Shown: positions 28,090 through 38,048, numbered from the stretch's first letter. The stretch: DNA of 64,000 nt from Rheinheimera pacifica (GCF_024809855.1 NZ_JANUEM010000005.1:124001-188000), one strand, 5' to 3'. Numbers and translations are program-made. Notes: a model not told the origin generated them from the letters alone.

Positions 28090-29118
28090 ATGTTAGTTAT
28101 CCGGCCGATAACGGCAGCTGATTTTGCAGCGCTGAAAAACATCGCTATAGAATCCGGTGCCGGTTTTACCTCGTTGCCGGTAAACGATGAGCGGCTAAAG
28201 CAGAAAATTGCGCATGCTGAGCACAGCTTTGCGGCAGAAGTGAGTGCACCTGGCGATCAGGGGTATCTGTTTGTGCTGGAAGATACTCAAAGCGGTGAAA
28301 TTGTGGGTACTACCGGTATAGAGGCTGCGGTGGGCACCAGCACGCCGCTGTATCATTTTCAGCAGAACACCGTTATTCACCATAGTGCTGAGTTAAATGT
28401 GTTTAACCAGCTAAAAACACTGACACTGTGCAACGATTACACCGGCGCTTCTGAAATTTGCACGCTGTTTTTGCGAGAAAGCTACCGGCGTAACCATGCC
28501 GGGCGCTTTTTATCCAAAGTGCGGTTTTTGTTTATGGCCGAATATCCGCAACGCTTTAGTGACAGGGTAATAGCAGAAATGCGCGGCGCTGCCGACAGCG
28601 ATGGCCAGCCGCCATTTTGGCATTGGTTACAAAAACTGTTTTTAACCATTGATTTTCCAACAGCGGACCATTTAATTGGGATTGGCAAAAAAGCCTTTAT
28701 TGCCGAGCTGATGCCGCGTCATCCGATTTATGTTGGCTTACTGCCGCAGGCTGCTCAGGATGTTATCGGCCAGGTGCATCAAAACACCAAGCCCGCGCTT
28801 AACATGCTGGAAAATGAGGGTTTTGCTCACCGAGGTTATATCGATTTATTCGACGCTGGCCCAACGGTAGAAGCTCGGTTAAGCCAGATCAAATCGGTTG
28901 CAGCCAGTAAAAAAGTCAGGGTTAAAATTGCTGAGGTTCAGGGCGGACAAACGCTGGCAGTAGCGAACACAGCACTGCAACAGTTCAGGGCTAGTTTTGG
29001 TAAGAATGCAAAGTTTGATGCAGATCAGCAGTTGCTACTGCTAAGCGCAGAATTTGCCGATACACTGCAACTGCACGATGGCGATATGGCAAGATTTATA
29101 GTGTTAGATAAGGCCTGA
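28090..29118 (+). CDS. astA: arginine N-succinyltransferase
   Basis: The product is 342 aa, the usual AstA length. It begins VIRPITAADFAALKNIA and has TSLPVNDERL, CTLFLRESYRRNHAGRFLSK, PRHPIYVGLLP and GYIDLFDAGPTVEA, all typical of the family, which has a GNAT-related fold. It transfers succinyl from succinyl-CoA to the alpha-amino group of arginine, the first step of AST catabolism yielding ammonia and glutamate. The ATG follows the astC stop by three bases. astD, astB and astE are not in this window. Confidence 0.94.
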   Translation: MLVIRPITAADFAALKNIAIESGAGFTSLPVNDERLKQKIAHAEHSFAAEVSAPGDQGYLFVLEDTQSGEIVGTTGIEAAVGTSTPLYHFQQNTVIHHSAELNVFNQLKTLTLCNDYTGASEICTLFLRESYRRNHAGRFLSKVRFLFMAEYPQRFSDRVIAEMRGAADSDGQPPFWHWLQKLFLTIDFPTADHLIGIGKKAFIAELMPRHPIYVGLLPQAAQDVIGQVHQNTKPALNMLENEGFAHRGYIDLFDAGPTVEARLSQIKSVAASKKVRVKIAEVQGGQTLAVANTALQQFRASFGKNAKFDADQQLLLLSAEFADTLQLHDGDMARFIVLDKA

Positions 29119-29162
29119 GGGCCAGACAAGTAATAACTGGTAAATGTTAAGGCGGAATAAAT

Positions 29163-29966
29163 ATGCATACTGATGTAAAAGCGTTGTTTGCCAACCTGTG
29201 GCAAGACTATGTAGCCGTGACTCCTTCTGCCAAAAAAGTACACCAGTTGCTGGGTAGCTCGCAGCAGGATGACGTAATTAACGATCATATTGCGCTGCGT
29301 ACTTTTAATCTGGAAAAAGTCGGGCTGGAAAAACTGGCGGCACACTTTAAAGCATTGGGCTATGAAGAGTGTGGCGAGTATCATTTTGAAGCAAAAAAAC
29401 TGTATGCCAAGCATTATGAGCATGCAGATCGCAGCTTACCCAAAGTGTTTATCTCTGAACTGCTGTTAGATAAATGCTCGGCTTACCTGCGCGATACTAT
29501 TACCGCGCTGGTTGAACAAATTCCGGCTGATGCAGTAACAGCAGATAGCTTTTTATACAGTGGTACTCACTGGCAGGTAAGCCAGGCTACCTACGAAAAA
29601 CTGCTGGCAGAAAGCGAGTACGCGGCCTGGGTTTCGGCCTGGGGTTACCGGGCTAACCACTTCACAGTAAGTGTGAATGACTTACAAAGCTTTAGCACCT
29701 TAGAGCAGGTAAACCAGACATTAAAAGACGAAGGCTTTTTACTGAATACCTCAGGAGGCGAAATTAAAGGCACGCCACAAGTGTATTTAGAGCAATCATC
29801 TACACTGGCCGATTTGCACCCGGTACAATTCAGCGATGCTGTTGCCACTATTCCAAGCTGTTTTTATGAGTTTGCCCGACGTTATCCAATGACAAACGGT
29901 TTACTCTATACCGGCTTTGTTGCAGCGTCTGCAGATAAAATTTTCGAAAGCACCAACGCCCGCTAA
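29163..29966 (+). CDS. DUF1338 family protein (HglS-like dioxygenase fold)
   Basis: The product is 267 aa of DUF1338, the family containing the iron-dependent 2-oxoadipate dioxygenase/decarboxylase HglS (YdcJ). The conserved INDHIALRTF with a candidate metal His, ANHFTVSVN, and the late Glu-bearing YEFARRYP are visible. This short version is frequent next to ast genes in Alteromonadales and Shewanella, suggesting a role in arginine or lysine breakdown, but the reaction of this subgroup is not known to me. It lies 44 bp after astA with AAGGCGG before the ATG. Confidence 0.85.
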   Translation: MHTDVKALFANLWQDYVAVTPSAKKVHQLLGSSQQDDVINDHIALRTFNLEKVGLEKLAAHFKALGYEECGEYHFEAKKLYAKHYEHADRSLPKVFISELLLDKCSAYLRDTITALVEQIPADAVTADSFLYSGTHWQVSQATYEKLLAESEYAAWVSAWGYRANHFTVSVNDLQSFSTLEQVNQTLKDEGFLLNTSGGEIKGTPQVYLEQSSTLADLHPVQFSDAVATIPSCFYEFARRYPMTNGLLYTGFVAASADKIFESTNAR

Positions 29967-30079
29967 GTTTTGCTACGTAATTGAAGCCGGTATTTGCCGG
30001 CTTCTTGCGTTATCACCCGGATAATAATACGTTAGGTAATACTATGTATTCGGCTAACGTTTTAACCGGGATAACAATA

Positions 30080-31528
30080 ATGAGAAAAGTCAGTACGCTG
30101 CTGTTTGCTTTAGGTTTTGTCTGTGGCGAAGCATTAGCGGCACAGTTAGATAAAGTAACGGTGGCGCTACAGCACCCGGCTAATGGCAGCATTGTTCATA
30201 TACCAGAGCGGCAGCAGTTACTGGTGTCAGGGTTTAGCCAGTTTGCCCGCTGGTTGTCGGTAGTTGATTTAACAGACTACAAAGCGCAGTTATTGCCTAT
30301 ACCGTCGGATGCGCAATTTTTTAATAAAGCCATTCTGGCCGGTGACAGCAAACCTCAGCTGGTATTTCTGGGATTGGGGGGTATTAGCCGGTTAAATGCG
30401 GACAATACTGCGGCTGAACGGCTTGTTAGCAGCACATCATTGTACCGGGTGTTGGATCAAAACCGGCTGCGCGAGGCTAACTTTGTGGTCGAGCTTGGCT
30501 CGGGTTTAACTGATTTTATTATTGCTGATTTCCAGCACACACATTTATACCGCCAGCAGGCGGATGGCAGTTTTAATCATTATCCGCTGGCTATTCCGGC
30601 TCTGATGCAAAGCTGGCGTGCCAGCCCCGATTACAACCCGCGTAAGCCCTATTTAGCTGATGTAAATCAGGACGGCAAAACGGATCTGGTGTTTGTCTGG
30701 CAGGGCAAGTTTCAGGCGTTTTTGCAGCAAGCTGATGGCAGTTTTGCCACTGAACCTGTAACAATGAATTGGCCGGTGGCACTGTCTACCGAGCAGGAAG
30801 CGGACCAACGCAACGATGCCGGACGTAGCTACAGCGGGCAGAATATCGATACATTGCGTGATATTACTGACATAGATGGTGATGGCATCGCAGATCTGGT
30901 GATTAACCGCGAACAACTGGCCGATGCACTGGAGCGTAATAACAGCTTTCGTATTCACTTTGGTAGTGTCACTGAGCAGGGCTTAAGCTTCAATGCCGAG
31001 CCGGATACATTTATCACCACCGATACTTCACCGATAGATGTCGTGATTGACGATTTTAACGGCGATGGTCGCAAAGATTTTTATATTCCCAGCACTCACT
31101 TTGGTGTAGGTACTCTGGTTCGGGTATTGCTGCGTGGCAGTGCTAATCTGGATATCGATTTTTATTTATTAAATGAGCAGCGCCAATACAGTGCCAAAGC
31201 TGATTTTCGTCAGCAGGCAACTATCGATGTCAGCATTGGTAATTTCCGCTATGACATGCCGTTGTTTCAGGTGGCTAACTTCAACGGAGATGGTTTTAAG
31301 TCATTGTTGGTAGGGGATGGCCGCGAACAACTGCGATTATATCAGCATGATGATAAACGGCTGTTCAGCCGGCGCAGTGAAAGATTAAAAGTAGATTTGC
31401 CACGCGATGCCAGCAAAGTGCGTGTGATGGATCTTACCGGTAATGGCAAAGATGACCTGGTATTACCTTTTGATTCCCAGGATAAAGAAGGCTTACGTAA
31501 CCAGCTGCATTTTTTGCTGAAACGCTAG
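30080..31528 (+). CDS. exported FG-GAP/VCBS-repeat beta-propeller protein
   Basis: The product is 482 aa with a signal peptide (MRKVSTLLFALGFVCGEALA). Repeats of the FG-GAP type bear Ca-binding loops: DVNQDGKTDLVFV, DIDGDGIADLVIN, DFNGDGRKDFYIP, NFNGDGFKSLLVG and DLTGNGKDDLVLP. They should form a seven-blade propeller of the integrin-alpha kind on the periplasmic or cell surface. The function is unknown. The signal peptide places the start at 30080; upstream in-frame Met codons (29981) lie in untranslated-looking sequence. Confidence 0.85.
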   Translation: MRKVSTLLFALGFVCGEALAAQLDKVTVALQHPANGSIVHIPERQQLLVSGFSQFARWLSVVDLTDYKAQLLPIPSDAQFFNKAILAGDSKPQLVFLGLGGISRLNADNTAAERLVSSTSLYRVLDQNRLREANFVVELGSGLTDFIIADFQHTHLYRQQADGSFNHYPLAIPALMQSWRASPDYNPRKPYLADVNQDGKTDLVFVWQGKFQAFLQQADGSFATEPVTMNWPVALSTEQEADQRNDAGRSYSGQNIDTLRDITDIDGDGIADLVINREQLADALERNNSFRIHFGSVTEQGLSFNAEPDTFITTDTSPIDVVIDDFNGDGRKDFYIPSTHFGVGTLVRVLLRGSANLDIDFYLLNEQRQYSAKADFRQQATIDVSIGNFRYDMPLFQVANFNGDGFKSLLVGDGREQLRLYQHDDKRLFSRRSERLKVDLPRDASKVRVMDLTGNGKDDLVLPFDSQDKEGLRNQLHFLLKR

Positions 31529-31556
31529 GGCTTATTCTACGTTTGTTGTTTAGAGT

Positions 31557-31585
31557 AGCCCCGGCCATATGCCGGGGCTGCATGT
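31557..31585 (+). terminator. terminator between convergent genes
   Basis: AGCCCCGGC and GCCGGGGCT form a perfect 9-bp GC-rich stem with a CATAT loop, followed by GCATGTTTT on the plus strand. It may also stop the opposite transcript. Confidence 0.6.
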
Positions 31586-31586
31586 T

Positions 31587-34500
31587 TTAACGTGGTTCAA
31601 ACTCGAATAACTGCCGTTTGCGCTCACGCAGGCCAATTTCGTTCATGCTGTTGGCGTCAAATAAGCGGCCATTCACCATGGTATGACTAACCCGGTCACT
31701 CACGCGGATATCATCCAGCGGGTTGCCGTCTATTACAATTAAGTCGGCCAGTTTACCGGCTTCAATCGAACCTAACTGATGGTCCATACCAAAGGTTTTC
31801 GCCGGGTTGATAGTAGCGGTTTTCAGCGCCTCCAACGGGCTCATACCGCCCTGGGCAAACATCCATATTTCCCAGTGTGCACCTAAACCTTCACGCTGGC
31901 CGTGAGCACCTATATTGGTTACTACACCAATATCGCTTAGCTCTTTAGCGGTTTTTACCACATTAAAATGGTTGTAGTGGTTATCCGGGGCCGTAGGGCG
32001 GCGCATACTGCGTGGCGCCAGCTGATCCATCGGTACGTAGCTGCGCATTTTCGGGTGTTTCCACACTTCGGTTTTGTCGTACCAGTAGTTTTCACCCCAG
32101 ATACCACCATAGGCCACTACCAGCGTAGGGGTGTAGGCGGTTTTGCTGGCCTGCCACAATTGTTTAATATCGTCATACACTTTTGCTGCCGGTAGTGCGT
32201 GTTCAACAGTAGTGTGGCCATCGACAATCATGGTCAGGTTATGCTGCATTAACGAGCCGCCTTCGGGCACTACCATCATATTGAGCTCGCGGGCGGCCTG
32301 AATAACCTGCTGGCGCTGATTACGCCGGGGCTGGTTGTAGCTTTTTACGCTGAATGCTCCGGCTTTTTGCAGGCGCTCTAAATGGAATTTAGCATCATCC
32401 AGGCTGTCGATATGCGAGGTGTAACCGGCACCTTCTGCACCGTACAAAATTGTGCCGGTAGAGAAAATCCGTGGCCCGGCAATAATACCAGCCTGCTGCA
32501 TTTCGCTGGCGGAAAAAACTTCGCGGGTATCGTTAGACGGGTCATGAATAGCCGTAACGCCAAAAGCGAGTGAGGCATAGTTCTGCCAGTTTTGCTGCGG
32601 GATGATCTGGTTGCTACCCTGTGAGCTGTGGGCGTGGGCGTCAAACAGGCCTGGCATAATGGTTTTACCGCTGATATCAAATACTTTTGCGCTGGTTGGT
32701 ACGGCCACGTCACTGCGTTTGCCAACGGCTTTTATCTTATTGTTTTCTACCAGTACTACACCATCCTGGATCACTTCATCGCCGTTCATGGTAATCACCT
32801 GGCCGCCAACAAAAGCTACGCTGCCACGCGGTATATCTGTTGGTGCGGTAAAGCCGAGGTTAATACCATTTTTTGCGGCAAAGTCGGTTTTGTCATTAAA
32901 ATCAAACAAGCCTTCAATGCTGGCATGATACAACTCTGGCCCCAGGCTCCAGTAAATATGCCGGCTGTTGCCACTCCAACTGATATATTCACCGGCGCGC
33001 ACCGACAGTTGCTTTACCGGAAACTGCTTATCTGTACCGCTGATATCAATGGCTTTGCCGCGTTCAGTAAAAGGCGTAACGAAAACTTTAAAGCGATCGG
33101 CAAAAGCCAGGTATTTGCCATCCGGCGACAGTTTAAATTCAGTGCCAAACTTGGCCGTGTACAACGTTTGCTGGGTATGTTTGGTTAAATCTATGCGGAT
33201 AAGGCTGGGCGCGCTGCCATAATCCATAGCATAAACAGTGTTATTGTCGGCGCCGAACATAGGTGCGCGGCCATTACGGCTGATACGCTCTGCTGCGCCG
33301 CCTTTGCTGCTGATCTTATATAAGCCGGTGTTTAACGACCATTGGCGTGGCAGCAGGCTGCCGGCACCGGTTTTACGGTATATAACCGTTTTGCCATCCG
33401 GGCTGAATACCGGTTCTACATATTTACCCGGTTCGCTTGTAAGTTTACTGATGCGGCCATTACGCAGGTTAATAATATTTACCGCACCCTGGCTGTTGTC
33501 GTTCCAGCTAACATATACCAGCTCTTTACCGTCGCGGGAAAATTGCGGGTAATATTCAAAGTCGGTACTTTGTTTTGTCAGGCGACGGGGTTTAGGGTTA
33601 TTTATATCAGTAATGTACAACTGGCCTAACGCAGTGAATACGGCCTGTTGGCCATCCGGTGATACCTGAATAAAGCGCAGCATTTTGGTGTTGAACTGAT
33701 CTTTATCCAGATCTTGTTTTACCCGTACTGCAGTTTGTATTTGCTTGCTTGTGGTCAGGTTAAACGCAATAGTTTGGGTTTGTTTATTGGCAATGTTCAG
33801 CTTTTTAATCTCGCCACCGGCCCAAAATACCAAAGCTTTATTATCGGGTGTCCAGCTAAGCGTAGGGTAAACACCATGAATAGCCCAGGTTTCCTGCATA
33901 TCCCTGTCCAGGCCGTCATACAGCTTAATATGTTCGCCACTTTGTAAATCATATAAAAACAGCGTGCTTTGAAAATCTACCCGGCGGATATAAGCCAGGT
34001 ATTTGCCGTCCGGTGATGGTGTAGGGCGGATAGCGCCACCAGCGCCGTCCAGCACTACTTCCCACTTGCCGGTTTCGCGTTCAAAACGTTTTATTTTATA
34101 TATACCGCTTTCAGAGTCTTTACTGTAATGGAAGGTTTTACCCGGCGTATCATCCTGTGAGAAATAAATGTACTTGCCGTCAGGGGAAAATGCCGGTTCG
34201 CCTAAGTCTTTCTGGTCGTTGGCTCTTTCTGTCAGCATAATGCCGTTGCCGCCGGTTTTATGGTATTGCCATATTTCACCGGCGCCCAGCGAGCGGCTGG
34301 CAGTAAAGTGTTTACGTGCCACAATAAATTCGCCGTCCGGGCTCCAGGCCGGGCTGTTTAACAGCCGGAATGTTTCGCTGGTTACCGCCCGCGGCTCGCT
34401 GCCATCGGCATTCATAATCCAGATGTTATCACCACCGCCTTCATCACTGGTGTAGGCAATATGTTTGCCATCCGGGCTAAAGGCTGGCTGCATTTGCCAG

Positions 34501-34766
34501 CCAATATCTTTGGTCAGCTGTGTGGCTTTGCCACCGGTTATTGGCATAGTGTAAATATCACCCAGCAGGTCAAAGGCAATTGTTTTGCCATCCGGGCTTA
34601 CCGCAACATTCATCCAACTGCCTTGCGACACGTTAATATCCACGGTTTCAAACTGGCCTTGCGGCGCGTTAACGTCCCAGGCAGGGGCTTTGTCCGGTGC
34701 ATTTTCTGCCTGCAGGGTAAAGCTGCCGATGGCCAGCGCCAGCAAGGTAGGGGTAAAAGTTCTCAT
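31587..34766 (-). CDS. exported TolB-like propeller / amidohydrolase fusion
   Basis: The product is 1059 aa with a signal peptide (ending TLQAENA). Residues ~45-640 are PD40/TolB-type propeller repeats (SPDGKTIAFD, FSPDGKHIAYTSD, SPDGKYLAYIRR and so on). Residues ~660-1040 are an amidohydrolase of the imidazolonepropionase/dipeptidase type: GKTIMPGLFDAHAHSS with the metal HxH, a possible carbamylated Lys in FSVKSYNQ, TTVEHALP, GAHGQREG and ADLIVIDGNPLDD. The family is periplasmic in Alteromonadales and Xanthomonadales and is thought to hydrolyse peptide or amide substrates; the exact one is unknown. It is monocistronic. Confidence 0.9.
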   Translation of the reverse strand: MRTFTPTLLALAIGSFTLQAENAPDKAPAWDVNAPQGQFETVDINVSQGSWMNVAVSPDGKTIAFDLLGDIYTMPITGGKATQLTKDIGWQMQPAFSPDGKHIAYTSDEGGGDNIWIMNADGSEPRAVTSETFRLLNSPAWSPDGEFIVARKHFTASRSLGAGEIWQYHKTGGNGIMLTERANDQKDLGEPAFSPDGKYIYFSQDDTPGKTFHYSKDSESGIYKIKRFERETGKWEVVLDGAGGAIRPTPSPDGKYLAYIRRVDFQSTLFLYDLQSGEHIKLYDGLDRDMQETWAIHGVYPTLSWTPDNKALVFWAGGEIKKLNIANKQTQTIAFNLTTSKQIQTAVRVKQDLDKDQFNTKMLRFIQVSPDGQQAVFTALGQLYITDINNPKPRRLTKQSTDFEYYPQFSRDGKELVYVSWNDNSQGAVNIINLRNGRISKLTSEPGKYVEPVFSPDGKTVIYRKTGAGSLLPRQWSLNTGLYKISSKGGAAERISRNGRAPMFGADNNTVYAMDYGSAPSLIRIDLTKHTQQTLYTAKFGTEFKLSPDGKYLAFADRFKVFVTPFTERGKAIDISGTDKQFPVKQLSVRAGEYISWSGNSRHIYWSLGPELYHASIEGLFDFNDKTDFAAKNGINLGFTAPTDIPRGSVAFVGGQVITMNGDEVIQDGVVLVENNKIKAVGKRSDVAVPTSAKVFDISGKTIMPGLFDAHAHSSQGSNQIIPQQNWQNYASLAFGVTAIHDPSNDTREVFSASEMQQAGIIAGPRIFSTGTILYGAEGAGYTSHIDSLDDAKFHLERLQKAGAFSVKSYNQPRRNQRQQVIQAARELNMMVVPEGGSLMQHNLTMIVDGHTTVEHALPAAKVYDDIKQLWQASKTAYTPTLVVAYGGIWGENYWYDKTEVWKHPKMRSYVPMDQLAPRSMRRPTAPDNHYNHFNVVKTAKELSDIGVVTNIGAHGQREGLGAHWEIWMFAQGGMSPLEALKTATINPAKTFGMDHQLGSIEAGKLADLIVIDGNPLDDIRVSDRVSHTMVNGRLFDANSMNEIGLRERKRQLFEFEPR

Positions 34767-35063
34767 ACAGGTTCCTGTCAGTTGTATTGCTATTTTTGTT
34801 GTTGAGGCGTTTTACCAACAGGGTGACATAAAGCAGCTGCGGGGTTAAGTTTTTCGCTTTGATATTGCGCTAAAAACCGGCATTACAGAGATAAAATGTG
34901 CCGCAACATATTGCGACAAATTAACCTTATGTAATTTAATCTGGTAAGTGGCTTGTTGCTGTTGATATTATTGCACACTGAGTTACTGAAATAACACACT
35001 GGTGGCCGGTTCTGTACGGTTGCTGTACGGCACTTTTACTATTTTATTTGAGCAAATACCCCG
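34767..35063. other. 297-bp divergent intergenic region
   Basis: It separates the amidohydrolase and nhaP2 genes. A tandem GTACGG...TGTACGG repeat lies near 35015-35032. No RNA motif or clear promoter pair was recognised. Confidence 0.35.
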
Positions 35064-36800
35064 ATGTTTATTGTTGATCAATTAATTATGCTGGCGGCGA
35101 TATTAATTTTACTGGGTATTTTATCCAGTAAGTTGTCGGCCCGGCTTGGCCTGCCTATGCTGGTGCTGTTTTTACTGGTGGGTATGCTAGCCGGGGAAGA
35201 TGGTCTGGGCCGTGTCGCTTTTGACAGCCCACAGGCGGCACATGCGCTGGGTACTCTGGCTCTGGCGCTGATCTTGTTTGATGGAGGCCTGCAAACCCCG
35301 GTGCAGTCGATTAAACAGGTTTGGAAACCTGCTTCTTTGCTGGCTACGCTTGGCGTGTTTACTACCGCTTTGGTTACCGGCGTTGCTGCCAGCTATATTT
35401 TGCAAATTTCAATGCTTGAAGGCTTATTGCTGGGCGCTATTGTTGGTTCTACTGATGCTGCGGCAGTATTCTCTTTACTGCGAAATGCCGGTATTAATCT
35501 GAACAGCCGGCTTAAATCGACGCTGGAAATTGAGAGTGCGTCGAACGACCCTATGGCGATATTCCTTACCGTAGGGCTATTAGAAATTTTGATGAACGAC
35601 TTAAAGCCCGGTATTGGCCTACTGCAATTGTTTGTATTGCAGATGGGATTGGGCGCGGTGGTTGGCCTGGCCGTTGGCTATGGTATTGTCAGTATTATCA
35701 ATCGTATTCATTTGCAGGCCAATGGCCTTTACCCGGTGATGGTAACGGCTTCGGGCCTGCTAGCCTTTGGCGTGGCAGCTAACCTTGGCGGCAGCGGTTT
35801 TCTAGCCGTATTTATTTGCGGTGTGATGGTTGGCAATGCACGCTTTGTGTTTCAGCGTACTACCTTTTTGTTTCATGACGGCCTGGCCTGGCTTAGTCAA
35901 ATTACCATGTTTGTGATGTTAGGCTTGCTGATCTCGCCAAGTTCATTGCTGGAAGTATGGTGGCAGGGTTTATTAATTGCCGCAGTGCTGGTGTTTGTTG
36001 CCAGGCCGGTAGCGGTAATACCTGTACTTAAATGTTTTGGTTTTAACAACCGCGAAACGGCACTGGTATCCTGGGTGGGGTTACGCGGTTCGGTACCTAT
36101 TATTCTGGCCATATTCCCGCTGATGTTTGGCCTTGCCAGTGCTGAACTGATTTTTAATGTGGTGTTTTTCGTGGTGTTGATCTCAGCCACCCTGCAGGGT
36201 TCTACCTTACCCTGGGTAGCGCGTAAGCTTAATCTGATAGAGCAATTACCACCGAAAGCACCGGCAACACTGGAAATCACTTCACTTGGTGAAGTGGATG
36301 CTGAAATTGTCGAATATACCTTATCGGACGATTCGCGCGCGGTAAATCGCCGTTTGGCAAGGATGGCATTGCCTGAGGGCGCAGTAGTGGCGATGATAGC
36401 TCGTGGTGAGAAGGTGATCCCGCCCCGCGGCTCAACAGTATTGCAAGCCCGCGATCATTTGTTTGTCGTGATGAAAAATGATTATAAAACCAGCGTTGAG
36501 CAGGTATTTGCCGATAAAGGTTTCGAGCCTGACAAACCTGTGGCGGAGCTAAGGTTAAAAGGCACCAGTACATTAAGCGACATTGACTGGTGCTTTGCCC
36601 TTAATCTTACAGAGTTACACCGCGATATTTCACTTGAACAGCTATGTAAAAATGAATTAGCAGGCAATGTAGCAGAGCGGCAGCAATTTACGCTTGGCCC
36701 GTACCGGTTTGAAGTGGCGGAAATGGTAGGCGAGCGGATAACAACAGTGCTGCTGCATCAGGACCCTGTTGCTGCGGTAAATCAGGCGCCGGTAGCTTAA
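35064..36800 (+). CDS. nhaP2: potassium/proton antiporter, NhaP2/CvrA type
   Basis: The product is 578 aa. About a dozen transmembrane helices fill residues 5-390, with the CPA1 signature GAIVGSTDAAAVFSLL and the ion-binding pair in IESASNDPMAIFLT. A cytoplasmic TrkA-C domain follows (residues ~400-480, ending DHLFVVMKND) plus a C-terminal extra domain typical of NhaP2. It exports K+ (and Rb+/Na+) against protons, protecting against high cytoplasmic K+ or pH shifts. No classical Shine-Dalgarno is visible before the ATG. Confidence 0.93.
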   Translation: MFIVDQLIMLAAILILLGILSSKLSARLGLPMLVLFLLVGMLAGEDGLGRVAFDSPQAAHALGTLALALILFDGGLQTPVQSIKQVWKPASLLATLGVFTTALVTGVAASYILQISMLEGLLLGAIVGSTDAAAVFSLLRNAGINLNSRLKSTLEIESASNDPMAIFLTVGLLEILMNDLKPGIGLLQLFVLQMGLGAVVGLAVGYGIVSIINRIHLQANGLYPVMVTASGLLAFGVAANLGGSGFLAVFICGVMVGNARFVFQRTTFLFHDGLAWLSQITMFVMLGLLISPSSLLEVWWQGLLIAAVLVFVARPVAVIPVLKCFGFNNRETALVSWVGLRGSVPIILAIFPLMFGLASAELIFNVVFFVVLISATLQGSTLPWVARKLNLIEQLPPKAPATLEITSLGEVDAEIVEYTLSDDSRAVNRRLARMALPEGAVVAMIARGEKVIPPRGSTVLQARDHLFVVMKNDYKTSVEQVFADKGFEPDKPVAELRLKGTSTLSDIDWCFALNLTELHRDISLEQLCKNELAGNVAERQQFTLGPYRFEVAEMVGERITTVLLHQDPVAAVNQAPVA

Positions 36801-36835
36801 ATGCAAAGCCAGGTTAACATTAACGGCAGCATTGC

Positions 36836-37081
36836 ATGATTGAATCACCCTGTGTGGCCGCTTGCCGGCTTAACAGCGACAAGCTTTGTGTTGGCTGTTA
36901 CCGTCATATAACTGAAATAGTTGACTGGAACAAGCGTACAGATGAGCAGAATGCCGCTATATTACAGAAGGTTGCAATACGAAAACAGGATGCTGTGTTA
37001 CACCCCCGGCCAGGGGGTGAAACCACAGCGATAACACAGGCTGAGTGGCAGGCTGCAAAGCAGCAAACGCGCATAGCTTAA
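36836..37081 (+). CDS. DUF1289 protein
   Basis: The product is 81 aa. The N-terminus SPCVAACRLNSDKLCVGCYRHITEIVDW has the four-Cys spacing and the 'C-x-GC-x-R-x2-E-x4-W' pattern of DUF1289, likely a small metal or Fe-S binding module of unknown role. It follows nhaP2 by 35 bp and precedes the MgtC gene by 9 bp, so it is probably in an operon with one or both. Confidence 0.88.
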   Translation: MIESPCVAACRLNSDKLCVGCYRHITEIVDWNKRTDEQNAAILQKVAIRKQDAVLHPRPGGETTAITQAEWQAAKQQTRIA

Positions 37082-37090
37082 GGATTTAGT

Positions 37091-37645
37091 ATGCCAGACT
37101 GGCAATTAATTTTTGACGTCAGGCCCTTTGCCTGGACGGAGTTAGGTACGGCGCTACTGTGTGGTTTTATTATCGGCCTGGAGCGGCAACTGCGTGGTAA
37201 ACCGGCAGGTATTCGTACCTCTATCCTGATTGTAATGGGCACCTATGTGTTTATTGCCGCTTCAATGTCGATTAACACCAATATGACTGATCCGTCCCGT
37301 ATTATTGGCCAGGTAATTACCGGCGTGGGGTTTCTGGGGGCCGGTGTTATGCTGGCCCGCGATGGTATGGTGCTGGGCGTTACATCGGCCGCTACTATCT
37401 GGATGTTAGCCGCTATTGGTGTGTGTATTGGTATCGGCCAGGATTTAGTGGCGATTAAGTTATCAGTACTGGTGATTATAGTGCTGGCAGGTATAAATAT
37501 GCTGGAAAATTCATCTTCAGCTATGCGCCGTGGGGTGCACCGCACTTACAATGAATGGCTTATCCGCACCAATGGCAGCTTATTTAGCCGGCGTAAAGAT
37601 GATACTCAGCCCGGGCTGCGTCAGGATATTGATGAGCCGCACTAA
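37091..37645 (+). CDS. MgtC/SapB-family membrane protein
   Basis: The product is 184 aa with five hydrophobic helices. It carries the hallmark GLERQLRGKPAGIRTSIL near the N-terminus and GVGFLGAGVMLARDG. It lacks the long C-terminal cytoplasmic domain of Salmonella MgtC, placing it in the short SapB-like group. MgtC proteins modulate F1Fo-ATPase and Mg/phosphate homeostasis in some bacteria; the role of short forms is unsettled. AAGGA precedes the ATG. Confidence 0.9.
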   Translation: MPDWQLIFDVRPFAWTELGTALLCGFIIGLERQLRGKPAGIRTSILIVMGTYVFIAASMSINTNMTDPSRIIGQVITGVGFLGAGVMLARDGMVLGVTSAATIWMLAAIGVCIGIGQDLVAIKLSVLVIIVLAGINMLENSSSAMRRGVHRTYNEWLIRTNGSLFSRRKDDTQPGLRQDIDEPH

Positions 37646-37672
37646 GCTGCCGTCCCTGGCAGCATGGCAGGT

Positions 37673-37987
37673 TTAACTGCTGAGTTTTAAGCCAATTAAC
37701 CCGGCCAGGATCAACATAATGCTTAGCACCCGTGGCAGGTTAACCGGATCATTAAACAAGATAATACCGGCAATAACCGTACCTACAGCGCCGATGCCTG
37801 TCCATACGGCGTAGGCTGTACCCACCGGCAAATGGCGCATGGCCAGACCTAATAAACTGATACTGATCAGCATAGCAACCAAAGTAAATACCGATGGCCA
37901 GAGTCTGGTAAAACCCATACTGTATTTCAGCCCAAGCGCCCAGCCAATCTCAAACAGGCCAGCCAGAGAAAGTAAAAACCATGACAT
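37673..37987 (-). CDS. gdx: guanidinium exporter (SMR family, Gdx/SugE)
   Basis: The product is 104 aa with four transmembrane helices. [21 protein letters not shown] contains the essential Glu (residue ~13) and W of the Gdx subtype, and [13 protein letters not shown] is the SMR signature. Gdx proteins form dual-topology dimers and export guanidinium in exchange for protons, unlike the polyspecific EmrE group. The guanidine-II riboswitch just upstream supports this substrate strongly. Confidence 0.95.
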   Translation of the reverse strand: MSWFLLSLAGLFEIGWALGLKYSMGFTRLWPSVFTLVAMLISISLLGLAMRHLPVGTAYAVWTGIGAVGTVIAGIILFNDPVNLPRVLSIMLILAGLIGLKLSS

Positions 37988-38008
37988 AGTGGTAATACCA
38001 AAGCAGGT

Positions 38009-38048
38009 GGGGTCGTCCCCGTTACAGATGCGCTGGCGGGTCGTCCCG
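38009..38048 (-). ncRNA. guanidine-II (mini-ykkC) riboswitch
   Basis: On the minus strand two hairpins with identical ACGA tetraloops lie in tandem: CGGG-ACGA-CCCG (38048-38037) and GGGG-ACGA-CCCC (38020-38009), with a 16-nt linker. Two small stems with ACGR loops define the mini-ykkC class, which binds guanidinium and turns on downstream genes. The second hairpin is 21 nt from the gdx start codon, fitting control of translation initiation. Confidence 0.92.

Noticed and set aside
37646..37663. GCTGCC/GGCAGC hairpin between mgtC-like gene and gdx as terminator
   Set aside because: Only a 6-bp stem and no T-run on either strand.
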